Shown one piece after another: positions 1 to 6,445 of a stretch of 10,466 nucleotides of DNA (positions are counted from its first letter, which is position 1; every line of letters starts with the position of its first letter). The position numbers and the translations under genes are program-made. Where the stretch lies: the NCBI GenBank assembly GCA_915063485.1, contig CAJZDJ010000072.1:1-10466 (forward strand), written 5' to 3'. The notes under the pieces are model-generated. The model had not been told where the DNA came from and made no database searches. It saw nothing but the letters and a program-made list of their open reading frames with translations. Source of the DNA: an uncultured Actinomyces sp. (GTDB lineage: Bacteria > Actinomycetota > Actinomycetes > Actinomycetales > Actinomycetaceae).

Positions 1-510
1 CGCCAGAGCCTCATTGAATGGTTCAACGTCCGCGAGCGCCAAGCCAAATACATTAACCACTCTATGCGAGCCTATGAGCATTTTGGTTTGGACTGGGCTT
101 TGCCGATGCTGGATCTTGAGGTTATTGAGGTTTGGGAGCGCGGGAGCCTGGACTTCACTGATGAAGAGCGCATCTGGTACAAGAATCTGATTGCCCAGAT
201 TTATGCGCGTGTTAGCGGCACGCAGCCGCAACTGTATGCCGCTGGGGTTAACGCGATTCCCGCTGCCCCTAGGCGCGCGGCGATTAAGGTTCTGTCTACC
301 CTGCGCCTGGATAAGGCGGTTAGCTCGCTGCTTACTACCCGCGTGCAGCTGCGCCACCCCATGGCTTTCCAGGCGCTGCTGCCGGCGGGTAGCGCGGCTA
401 CTTATGCCCCGCAGCTGCTCAAAGGCCGCAGCCTTAACGGTATTTTTGCCGACCTGTTTTTAGCTGACGCTTGGGCGGCGGATTCTAATGTGTTTACGGA
501 GGTTATTTAA
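1..510 (+). CDS. Asparagine-synthase-like (PP-loop amidotransferase family) protein, C-terminal part; 5' end outside window
   Basis: The reading frame is open from base 1 and ends at TAA 508-510, giving 169 visible residues; an internal ATG at 64 is not the real start because coding continues upstream of it. The visible start (W-F-N-V-R-E-R-Q-A-K-Y-I, then R-x-YE-x-FGLDWALPMLD) resembles the C-terminal end of the asparagine-synthase/adenine-nucleotide alpha-hydrolase domain found in surface-polysaccharide clusters. There, such proteins are thought to amidate sugars or amino-sugar precursors with ATP. The last ~90 residues are Ala/Leu-rich and I do not recognise them. The ATP-binding SGGxDS loop would lie upstream and cannot be checked. 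The next gene starts 2 nt after the stop, so the two are probably co-transcribed. The family call is moderately confident; the substrate is unknown. Confidence 0.6.
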   Translation, partial: RQSLIEWFNVRERQAKYINHSMRAYEHFGLDWALPMLDLEVIEVWERGSLDFTDEERIWYKNLIAQIYARVSGTQPQLYAAGVNAIPAAPRRAAIKVLSTLRLDKAVSSLLTTRVQLRHPMAFQALLPAGSAATYAPQLLKGRSLNGIFADLFLADAWAADSNVFTEVI

Positions 511-512
511 CC

Positions 513-2234
513 GTGCCTGCTTCCCTAGCGCGTTTTCGTTCCCTAGCGAGCACGCGCTTATACCCTTGCGCACCCAGCGCCCTGTTTTATTTGCTGTTAG
601 CGGTGTTTTGGGGGTGCCTGTGGCGCCTGCCGCTGCTTAACGGCGATGATCGGCTTTTCGCTAACGCTTCTAATTTGCCGCATGGCCGCCAAACTTGGGC
701 GGGTATTACCACCATGGTGGATAAGACCTGGAATACCTTTAATGGGCGCCTAGCTGATGGGCTTGGTGCGGCCTGGTTTAGTTTTGGTTTGGGCGGAGCC
801 CGGGTGCTGATGGCGCTGGGCTATGTGCTGTTTGCGTTTTTGGTGTGGGTTTATGCCACTCGCCTGGGGCCTAAGGATGAGGGTGACTATTCGCAGCTAA
901 GCCCCTGGCGTACCTGGGTGCGCCGTGATTTACTGGCGCAGCTTTTGGCTAGTGCGATCCCGTTTATGCTGATTGGGTTTCACTACCATCTAAGCGGCAA
1001 CGCAGTGTTTTCGATGGCTGTGGTGTGGAATTACCTGTTTTCTTTGAACCTGGTGCTGGTGGCTTTCTATCCGCTGGCTAGGGCGGCGCGTGGGGACTTT
1101 TCTTGGCGTTGGCAGTTGGCGGCCGCCCCGCTGATTGTGCTGGCCATGGTGATGCATGAGATGACTTCTGTGGCCGCGCTGGGTTTGGTGGCTGGTTTGT
1201 TGGCTTTTTGCCCGCGTCTGCTTACCCGAGCGGTTACTTGGGTTTCGCTAGCGGCTACCGGCTACGGTTTTTATCTGAAAGTTACCGCCCCGGGGTTGTG
1301 GGAGCGTATTGAGCGCAACTCTAAGCCCACCGGTTCGCCTAATGATTTGCTGCCTGAGGAGGTAAAGCTGCATTTGCGTCTGGCGGGCACGCTGGCCAAT
1401 GTGGCGGTGGTGTATATCGCCTTGGTGGTGCTGGTGGCGGCAACTTTGATTTGGCTGCATGGGCGCTCTTTATTGGCGACGACGCCGTCTTGGTCGCGTT
1501 GGCAGCCCAGCCGACGCTTGTGGGTGGGCTCACTGGTAACCCTGTATGTGGTTAGCGCCGCCTGTGTGGGGGCGTGGATTATGGCTTCACGACGTTATTT
1601 GTTGATTATCGACGACGCCTATGGGCGCGGCCGCTACCCCCTAATCACCCAAATGGATGACGCTAGTGGCGCGGTGATTAGCTGGGCTATAGCTAGTTTT
1701 GTGATGCTGGCGTTGCTGGCTTTAACCCTGCCCAGGCAGTTGGTGGGACCCATGCCCCTGGCCTTGTTTGGGGCTATTGCGGTTTCTTTGACGGCTAATA
1801 GCTATATGGCCCGTTCGCTTTATGCCGGGGTGGGCCGTGACCACTACATTGCTTTGCTGCTGATGGGTACGCTGATCATAACTAACCTGGTGGCGCTCTC
1901 TCGCCTTGGCGGCGCAGGCCGGGCGGTTAGTGTGCTTAGTGGTGGGGTGCTGTTTGTGGCTGGCTCCACCCTGGTGCTGTGCGCTAACCAGCTGCTGGTT
2001 AACTATGGCGCTTGGCAGCAGGTGGAAGCCCAGTTTGCGGCGGCCGCTAGCGGGCAAAGCGCGCTGGTTGAGATCCCTAAAACCATGCCTTGTAATAACG
2101 TGATTTCGTATCAGTGGATTGATCCGCCTACCTCTAATGTGAAGCATTTGCGGATCTTCTACGGCCTAGACTCTAAGGTGCAGATCAAGACCGTGCCCCA
2201 GGAGTTAACCTGCGGCCCGGCCACAAACCGCTAG
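513..2234 (+). CDS. Polytopic membrane protein, DUF6056/GT-C-like probable glycosyltransferase
   Basis: 573 residues from a GTG start, preceded by GGAGG at 498-502 (10-nt spacing) and lying 2 nt after the previous stop. About ten to twelve hydrophobic segments can be seen, for example near residues 22-40, 93-115, 141-157, 163-188, 202-232, 291-314, 337-357, 388-406, 410-430, 444-462 and 471-492. The first loop carries G-D-D (44-46) just after TM1, then N-x-F-N-G-R-L near 74-80. Acidic residues in this position are typical of GT-C enzymes that use polyprenyl-phosphate sugars on the outer membrane face, and the W/N-x-x-GR element resembles DUF6056 proteins. A ~75-residue tail after the last TM has two cysteines (C527, C567) that could form a disulfide outside the cell. 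Function is inferred from topology and neighbours; it could instead be a polymerase. Acceptor and donor are unknown. Confidence 0.7.
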   Translation: MPASLARFRSLASTRLYPCAPSALFYLLLAVFWGCLWRLPLLNGDDRLFANASNLPHGRQTWAGITTMVDKTWNTFNGRLADGLGAAWFSFGLGGARVLMALGYVLFAFLVWVYATRLGPKDEGDYSQLSPWRTWVRRDLLAQLLASAIPFMLIGFHYHLSGNAVFSMAVVWNYLFSLNLVLVAFYPLARAARGDFSWRWQLAAAPLIVLAMVMHEMTSVAALGLVAGLLAFCPRLLTRAVTWVSLAATGYGFYLKVTAPGLWERIERNSKPTGSPNDLLPEEVKLHLRLAGTLANVAVVYIALVVLVAATLIWLHGRSLLATTPSWSRWQPSRRLWVGSLVTLYVVSAACVGAWIMASRRYLLIIDDAYGRGRYPLITQMDDASGAVISWAIASFVMLALLALTLPRQLVGPMPLALFGAIAVSLTANSYMARSLYAGVGRDHYIALLLMGTLIITNLVALSRLGGAGRAVSVLSGGVLFVAGSTLVLCANQLLVNYGAWQQVEAQFAAAASGQSALVEIPKTMPCNNVISYQWIDPPTSNVKHLRIFYGLDSKVQIKTVPQELTCGPATNR

Positions 2235-2273
2235 CCGCTGCCGTTAACCTCTGCCCACAGCCAGCCAATGCAT

Positions 2274-2299
2274 GGGGCGCGGGGGCGGGGCGCGGGGGC
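2274..2299 (+). repeat. Perfect 13-bp tandem duplication forming a G-quadruplex motif
   Basis: GGGGCGCGGGGGC occurs twice head to tail (2274-2286 and 2287-2299) with no mismatch. On the plus strand this gives four runs of four or five G separated by loops of 3, 1 and 3 nt, a canonical intramolecular G-quadruplex pattern. It lies 40 nt after the stop of the plus-strand membrane-protein gene and 23 nt beyond the stop of the convergent minus-strand gene, so it would be in the 3' UTR of the plus-strand message. No ordinary hairpin with a U tract is obvious here, so it may help end or stabilise that transcript; this role is inference. Confidence 0.8.
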
Positions 2300-2321
2300 C
2301 AGGCGCCGTCGAGCTGCTGGC

Positions 2322-3500
2322 TTAGGGCAGGCGGCGCATACGGCGACGAATGGCCACCAAACCCCAAGCCATATTCCACACGTCACGCACTTTAATGCGG
2401 GTAGCGTGGGCGCCTTGGTCAGCGGTGAGCACCACCGGCATTTCCGTGATCGGCATCTGACCGTCGTGTTCAGCTAAAGCCACAATCTCAGTGGAGCTAA
2501 GGTAACCGTTTTCTACCAGCTGGCTGCGGTGGGCGCGGATCCAGTCGCCGTCAATAAACAAAGTCCCCTGCGGGTCACCCACTTTAGAGCCCAAAATTAC
2601 CCGGCGCATCAGCCTAAACACTGCTGAAATAGCCGCGCGCATCATACCCCGATCCACCTGCGAATCAGGGTGGGCTTTAGAGCCAATAGCCAGCCCAACA
2701 GTGGGGTGAGTCCACCAATAATCCAGGTCAGAGGTACCAAATGGCAGATCGTCGGCGCTAAAGACCACTAGCGGCGCCGTCGAGACACTAATGCCACGCC
2801 TATAGGCACGACCCATACCCTTAGAGCTAGCCACCGCCTCCACGGTGAAAATATCCACCCCGTTATAAAGGCTGGGCCCATAGGTAAGCGATAAGCCCTC
2901 TAGCAGCTCAGCGGTGCCATCCTGGGAGGCGTTTTCAACCACAATGGCACGCATAGGCACGCGCCGCCCCCGCGACCAGGCAGCCAGGCGTGCCAAAGTC
3001 CCCTCCAGCACGGTCACCGAGTTGTGGGCGGGAATAATAACGTCAATAGCTCCCGGCAGTTCACGCGGCTGGGGCTGAGCTACCTGCAGCCGGCGCGGGA
3101 AGACCACATAGCGGTAAATCGGGTAGTTCCACACGGTAGTTACGGCGGTGCAAATAATCTTGCTCAGCGTGGCCGAAAGCCCCAAATGATCCACTAAAGC
3201 AATCATGGCCACCGTGGTAGCCAACCAGTTAAAGCCCACCAAAACGAAATACATGATGAGCGAATACAGGCGGTTAGCGTAGCTTTTAAAAGCAAAGTTA
3301 CGCTGGCCTAAATAATTAACTGCGAAGCCGCTCCAATAGCCGGCAGCAACTGCTAAAGCCGTAGCCATCTGCGCAGCTAGCGGGGTGGTGGCCAGCAGCA
3401 CCATGCGGGTAACTACGGTTACTAGCAGATCCACCACGAAGGCGGTGCCACCAACACCTAGATAACGCAGTATCGATGATTTAAATAAACGCGCTAGCAT
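2322..3500 (-). CDS. GtrA-family membrane domain fused to a family 2 glycosyltransferase
   Basis: 392 residues, ATG start at 3500, with AGGA (complement of 3507-3510) 6 nt upstream. Residues ~1-137 form a four-helix GtrA domain: RYLGVGGTAFVVDL, VNYLGQRNFAFKS and the W-N-Y-P-I-Y-R-Y-V-V-F-P ending are all typical. GtrA proteins are thought to move or bind polyprenyl-phosphate-linked sugars. Residues ~151-390 form a GT2 (GT-A fold) domain: VIIPAHNS (154-161), VVENAS (187-192), a metal-site-like SADDLP (248-253) in place of a plain DxD, and GDPQG (308-312). The GT2 domain is expected on the cytoplasmic side next to the GtrA helices. Fusions in this class are more familiar with GT2 first and GtrA last; here the order is reversed. 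It appears to be a single-gene unit with its own promoter. Sugar specificity cannot be read. Confidence 0.85.
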   Translation of the reverse strand: MLARLFKSSILRYLGVGGTAFVVDLLVTVVTRMVLLATTPLAAQMATALAVAAGYWSGFAVNYLGQRNFAFKSYANRLYSLIMYFVLVGFNWLATTVAMIALVDHLGLSATLSKIICTAVTTVWNYPIYRYVVFPRRLQVAQPQPRELPGAIDVIIPAHNSVTVLEGTLARLAAWSRGRRVPMRAIVVENASQDGTAELLEGLSLTYGPSLYNGVDIFTVEAVASSKGMGRAYRRGISVSTAPLVVFSADDLPFGTSDLDYWWTHPTVGLAIGSKAHPDSQVDRGMMRAAISAVFRLMRRVILGSKVGDPQGTLFIDGDWIRAHRSQLVENGYLSSTEIVALAEHDGQMPITEMPVVLTADQGAHATRIKVRDVWNMAWGLVAIRRRMRRLP

Positions 3501-3526
3501 CCCGTTTCCTAACTGAATCAGCGCTA

Positions 3527-3554
3527 ATTATACAAACTGGGGCCGCACTATCGA
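3527..3554 (-). promoter_or_regulatory. Putative sigma70-type promoter for the GtrA-GT2 gene
   Basis: Read on the minus strand, a perfect TATAAT (complement of 3527-3532) is preceded by TCGATA (complement of 3549-3554; 4 of 6 match to TTGACA) with a 16-nt spacer. Transcription would start near 3520, leaving a ~20-nt leader that contains the AGGA ribosome site. The -35 element falls on the loop of the hairpin at 3534-3569, so terminator and promoter overlap. Confidence 0.5.
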
Positions 3555-3569
3555 GTGCGACCCCAATTT
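3534..3569 (-). terminator. Intrinsic-terminator-like hairpin ending the amino-sugar operon
   Basis: A 16-bp stem (3534-3549 with 3554-3569) closes a 4-nt loop (3550-3553). On the minus strand every position pairs, two of them as G-U; on the plus strand the same two positions (3537/3566 and 3543/3560) become C-A mismatches. This asymmetry says the structure is meant for the minus-strand transcript, that is, just after the dehydrogenase stop at 3583. The following AGUUUGUAUAAUUA is U-rich but not a clean U tract, so termination may be partial. Confidence 0.7.
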
Positions 3570-3582
3570 GCTGAGATTAGTT

Positions 3583-4572
3583 TTAGAAGTGGACAGCCTG
3601 CCCGCTAGCGGCAGAAGCCAGGATGCCTTCCACTACCTTCAGCGCGTTTAGGCCCTCTTCCATGGATACGTGCTCATTGCCCTTACCCAAGATGGCGTCA
3701 CGGAAGTGCTCGTGCTCCACAGCCAGCGGTTCGCGCTTGGCTAGGGCGTAACGGGTTACCGTGCCTTCGCTTACGCCACGGAAAGCAGCGATCTGATCCC
3801 ACTGCAAGGGCATGTCGCCGTTTTCGTAGAAGGTCAAATCACCCATGGCGGTGTCAGCTACTAGGGCGCCGTGCTCACCGGTCACAATGGTGGTGCGGTC
3901 CTTGAAGGGGGTAAGCCAGTTAACCAGGTGGTTAACCAGCACGCCGTTCTTGAAGGAGCCAGAAGCCACTACCATGTCCTCGTGCTCGCGGCCCGAGCGG
4001 TGGGCGGTCTGGGCGTAGATTTCCTTGTATTCGCTTCCCGCAACCCAGGCGGCCAAGTCAACGTCGTGGGTGGCCAGGTCCTTGACCACCCCGACGTCGC
4101 TGATGCGGGCCGGGAAAGGCGACTGGCGGCGGGTAACCACCTGGTAGACGTCACCTAGCTGGCCTTCAGCTAGACGCTTGCGCATCTCCAGCAGGGCCGG
4201 GTTGCAGCGCTCAACATAGCCCACCGCGCCCACCAGGCCGGCAGACTTGAAGGCGTCAGCTACACGCTGACCAGACTCCACTGAGGCAGCCAGGGGTTTT
4301 TCAACCAGGGTGTGCACCCCAGCTTCAGCCAGGGCCAGGGCGGCCTCCTCATGGAAGACGGTAGGCACAGCCACAATGGCGGCGTCGATACCTACCTCAA
4401 TCATGGCAGAAACGGAGTCCAGCACCGGCAAAGAACCGGCCACCCCGAAGCGGTCGCCACCCGGGTCAGCTACGGCTACCAGCTCAAAACCCTCAGTGTT
4501 GCGGGCATTGCGCACATGGTGGCGCCCCATCGAGCCTAGGCCCAGGACACCAACGCGAAGCGAAGCGCTCAT
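3583..4572 (-). CDS. Gfo/Idh/MocA-family NAD(P)-dependent sugar dehydrogenase (WbpB/WlbA/GnnA-like UDP-sugar 3-dehydrogenase)
   Basis: 329 residues, ATG at 4572 sharing one base with the TGA of the aminotransferase gene (TGATG), so translation is probably coupled. The N-terminal Rossmann domain has GxGxxG (G11, G13, G16). The EKP motif (91-93), GYVERCNP (118-125) and K164-D-L-A-T-H169-D match the cofactor-binding and active-site residues of sugar-nucleotide 3-dehydrogenases, including the usual Lys and His. In the WbpB/WlbA family the enzyme oxidises C3 of a UDP-N-acetyl sugar (UDP-GlcNAc or its uronic acid), giving a 3-keto product for the partner aminotransferase. The substrate is inferred from its two operon partners. 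Other Gfo/Idh reactions, such as inositol dehydrogenation, are possible from fold alone but unlikely in this context. A terminator-like hairpin follows its stop. Confidence 0.85.
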   Translation of the reverse strand: MSASLRVGVLGLGSMGRHHVRNARNTEGFELVAVADPGGDRFGVAGSLPVLDSVSAMIEVGIDAAIVAVPTVFHEEAALALAEAGVHTLVEKPLAASVESGQRVADAFKSAGLVGAVGYVERCNPALLEMRKRLAEGQLGDVYQVVTRRQSPFPARISDVGVVKDLATHDVDLAAWVAGSEYKEIYAQTAHRSGREHEDMVVASGSFKNGVLVNHLVNWLTPFKDRTTIVTGEHGALVADTAMGDLTFYENGDMPLQWDQIAAFRGVSEGTVTRYALAKREPLAVEHEHFRDAILGKGNEHVSMEEGLNALKVVEGILASAASGQAVHF

Positions 4573-5693
4573 CAGGCACCAGCCTTCACCACAGCGGCCA
4601 CGGCCTCAACAATGCGCTCCAGGTCAGCCTGGCTCAGCGAGGGGTGTACCGGCAGCGACAGGCACTCGCGAGCAGCCTTCTCGGTGACCGGCAGTTCCAG
4701 GCCGGGAGCGTACTTGGTGAGCGAGTCCAGACGGTGGTTGGGGATCGGGTAGTACACGCCCGAGCCTACCTGCCACTGCTCACGCAGGGCCTTTTGTAGC
4801 TCGTCGCGCTCGCTGGCGCTAGCCCCCTCGAAACGGATGGTGTACTGGTGGTAGACGTGACGGTAGCCCTCGGGCACGAAGGGGGTGACTACACCCTCAA
4901 CCCCGGCCAGGCCCTCGTTTAGGAAGGCGGCGTTTTCCTGGCGCTGCTTGGTCCAGCCAGCCAGCTTGCTTAGCTGTACGCGGCCCACGGCGGCGCCGAC
5001 GTCGGTCAGACGGTTGTTTAGACCCACCAGCTCGTTGGCGTACTGGCGCTCCATACCCTGGTTACGCAGCAGGCGCGAGCGGTGGTAGACGCCCTCGTCA
5101 CGGGTGGTGATCATGCCGCCTTCAAGGGAGGACATGTTCTTGGTGGGGTAGAAAGAGAAGGAACCCCAACGACCGAAGGTACCCACCTTGGTGCCGTCGA
5201 TGGAGGCATCGTGGGCCTGGGCGCAGTCTTCGTAGACGTCTAGGCCGTGGCGCTGAGCGATTTCTAGGATCGCGGGCATGTTGGCGGGCAGACCGTATAG
5301 GTGCACGACCTCAATGGCGCGAGTGTTGGGGGTGATAGCAGCTTCAACCGCAGCCGGGTCCAGGGTGAAAGTGTTTACGTCAATGTCGGCAAACACCGGG
5401 GTGGCGCCGGAGATGGCCACAGAGTTGGCGGTGGCGGCGAAGGTGAAGGAAGGCACGATTACCTCAGCGCCGGGCTCTAGCTCGCTAGCTAGGGTGGCTA
5501 GGTGCTGGGCGGAGGTGCCGGAGTTTACGGCCACGCAGTGGGCGCCGCTAACTACCTGCTCGGAGAATTCGTCCTCGAAGGCCTTTACCTGAGGACCCTG
5601 CACCACCATGCCGGAGGCGATAACCGCGTCCACGGCAGCGCGCTCCTCATCACCGAAGACAGGCTTTGCCGGGGGAATGAATGCGAGTTCCAT
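4572..5693 (-). CDS. DegT/DnrJ/EryC1/StrS-family PLP sugar aminotransferase (WbpE/WlbC/GnnB-like)
   Basis: 373 residues, the usual family length. The ATG directly abuts the TAA of the acetyltransferase gene (TAAATG), with GAGGT (complement of 5704-5708) inside that gene as ribosome site. Key features: N57-S-G-T-S-A62 for phosphate binding, VHLYG (130-134), the YEDCAQAH element with D156 near the PLP pyridine nitrogen, and FYPTKN with K185 as the expected Schiff-base lysine, followed by SSLEGG. The family transfers an amino group, usually from glutamate, to a keto sugar nucleotide. Given its neighbours, the likely step is 3-keto UDP-sugar to the 3-amino sugar, the WbpE/WlbC reaction. C4-specific relatives exist, so regiochemistry rests on the paired dehydrogenase. 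No missing catalytic residue is seen. Confidence 0.9.
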   Translation of the reverse strand: MELAFIPPAKPVFGDEERAAVDAVIASGMVVQGPQVKAFEDEFSEQVVSGAHCVAVNSGTSAQHLATLASELEPGAEVIVPSFTFAATANSVAISGATPVFADIDVNTFTLDPAAVEAAITPNTRAIEVVHLYGLPANMPAILEIAQRHGLDVYEDCAQAHDASIDGTKVGTFGRWGSFSFYPTKNMSSLEGGMITTRDEGVYHRSRLLRNQGMERQYANELVGLNNRLTDVGAAVGRVQLSKLAGWTKQRQENAAFLNEGLAGVEGVVTPFVPEGYRHVYHQYTIRFEGASASERDELQKALREQWQVGSGVYYPIPNHRLDSLTKYAPGLELPVTEKAARECLSLPVHPSLSQADLERIVEAVAAVVKAGA

Positions 5694-6305
5694 TTACTTT
5701 TCTACCTCTTTCAAAGTGGTGTTGGAGTTTGAGTCTGTGACTTCCTGATAGTGAGCCCCAGTGACGGGGCAACGCCACACACCCGGCTCAGCAGCTACCA
5801 GCGGTTCGCCGGCCTTACCAACCCAGGCAATACGACGTGCGGGCACACCAGCTACCAGTGCATAGTCGGGCACGTCCTTGGTGACCACTGCACCAGCTGC
5901 CACTGTAGCCCAGGCCCCGATGGTTACCGGAGCTACACATACGCTGCGTGCACCGATCGCCGCGCCGGTCTTAATGGTTACCCCGACGGGTTCCCAGTCC
6001 GAAGCTGACTTGATGGTGCCGTCAGGATTAACAGCGCGCGGGAAGTGGTCGTTAGTAAGGGTCACAGCCGGGCCAATGAAGACGCCGTCGTCAATCACGG
6101 CGGGCTCGTAGACCAGAGCGTAGTTTTGGACCTTACAGTTATCACCCATCTTTACGCCCTCACCGATGTAGGCGCCACGGCCCACAATGCAGTTACGGCC
6201 AATCTGAGCGTGCTCTCGCACCTGTGCTAGATGCCAAATACTTGACCCGTCACCAATTTGAGCCTCGGGTGAGACATCCGCCGTATCAACGATGCGTACT
6301 GCCAC
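5694..6305 (-). CDS. Left-handed beta-helix sugar N-acetyltransferase (WbpD/WlbB-like)
   Basis: 203 residues from a GTG start, with AAGGAGC (complement of 6314-6320) about 9 nt upstream. Hexapeptide repeats run from about residue 10 to 160, including IGDGSSIWHLAQVREHAQIG, IVGRGAYIGEGVKMGDNCKV and IGAWATVAAGAVVTKDVPDYALVAGVPARRI. TNDHFPR (84-90) lies on the long loop where WbpD/WlbB carry a TNDxxPR-type signature. A ~40-residue C-terminal extension has W-R-C-P-V-T-G and ends in a Thr/Asn-rich stretch. The enzyme is expected to be a trimer that uses acetyl-CoA to acetylate the 3-amino group made by the downstream aminotransferase. It is first in a three-gene operon whose other two members provide the preceding steps, so the assignment is well supported by context. 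Exact substrate (uronic acid or hexose form) is not shown. Confidence 0.88.
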   Translation of the reverse strand: MAVRIVDTADVSPEAQIGDGSSIWHLAQVREHAQIGRNCIVGRGAYIGEGVKMGDNCKVQNYALVYEPAVIDDGVFIGPAVTLTNDHFPRAVNPDGTIKSASDWEPVGVTIKTGAAIGARSVCVAPVTIGAWATVAAGAVVTKDVPDYALVAGVPARRIAWVGKAGEPLVAAEPGVWRCPVTGAHYQEVTDSNSNTTLKEVEK

Positions 6306-6347
6306 GTTGGTTAGCTCCTTTACGCAAAAACTGCATCAGACAAGGCC

Positions 6348-6353
6348 AGTCTA
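6348..6353 (-). promoter_or_regulatory. Putative -10 element for the amino-sugar operon
   Basis: TAGACT on the minus strand, fitting the actinobacterial TANNNT pattern, lies 43 nt before the GTG of the acetyltransferase. It would give a leader of ~35 nt that includes the good AAGGAGC ribosome site. A -35 match at the expected distance (TCGATT) is weak, so confidence is low. Confidence 0.35.
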
Positions 6354-6431
6354 TCCCTAGTTTTTCCGCTAATCGAGCCCATAGCGCTACGCTAATAGGA
6401 GTTAGTTCATAGCGCAGATGTAATTTCCTGG

Positions 6432-6445
6432 CACAATTGCGTTTA
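6432..6445 (+). promoter_or_regulatory. Putative -10 element for a leaderless GT2 message
   Basis: CACAAT (6432-6437; 4 of 6 to TATAAT) ends 7 nt before the ATG at 6445, so transcription would start on or beside the start codon. No Shine-Dalgarno sequence lies in the preceding 25 nt. No convincing -35 is present at 16-18 nt spacing (TTCATA at 6406-6411 is too far), so this is tentative. Confidence 0.3.

Noticed and set aside
1722..2147. 141-codon open frame on the minus strand
   Set aside because: It lies wholly antisense within the polytopic membrane-protein gene, is rich in Gln/His/Arg with no fold or membrane pattern, and has no ribosome site.
2259..2322. Hairpin AGCCAG/CTGGCT enclosing the G-quadruplex motif
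   Set aside because: Only 6 bp with a loop of about 50 nt, easily due to chance.
2268..2477. Plus-strand frame covering the G-rich repeat
   Set aside because: Its start lies in the repeat-bearing gap and it runs antisense into the GT2 domain; the product is low complexity.
4310..4687. Plus-strand frame spanning the dehydrogenase/aminotransferase junction
   Set aside because: Overlaps two well-supported minus-strand genes; the Ala/Ser/Thr/Arg-rich product shows no family features.
6306..6444. Riboswitch or attenuator in the divergent gap
   Set aside because: No strong hairpin or conserved element was seen; only ordinary promoter-like words and one ribosome site.
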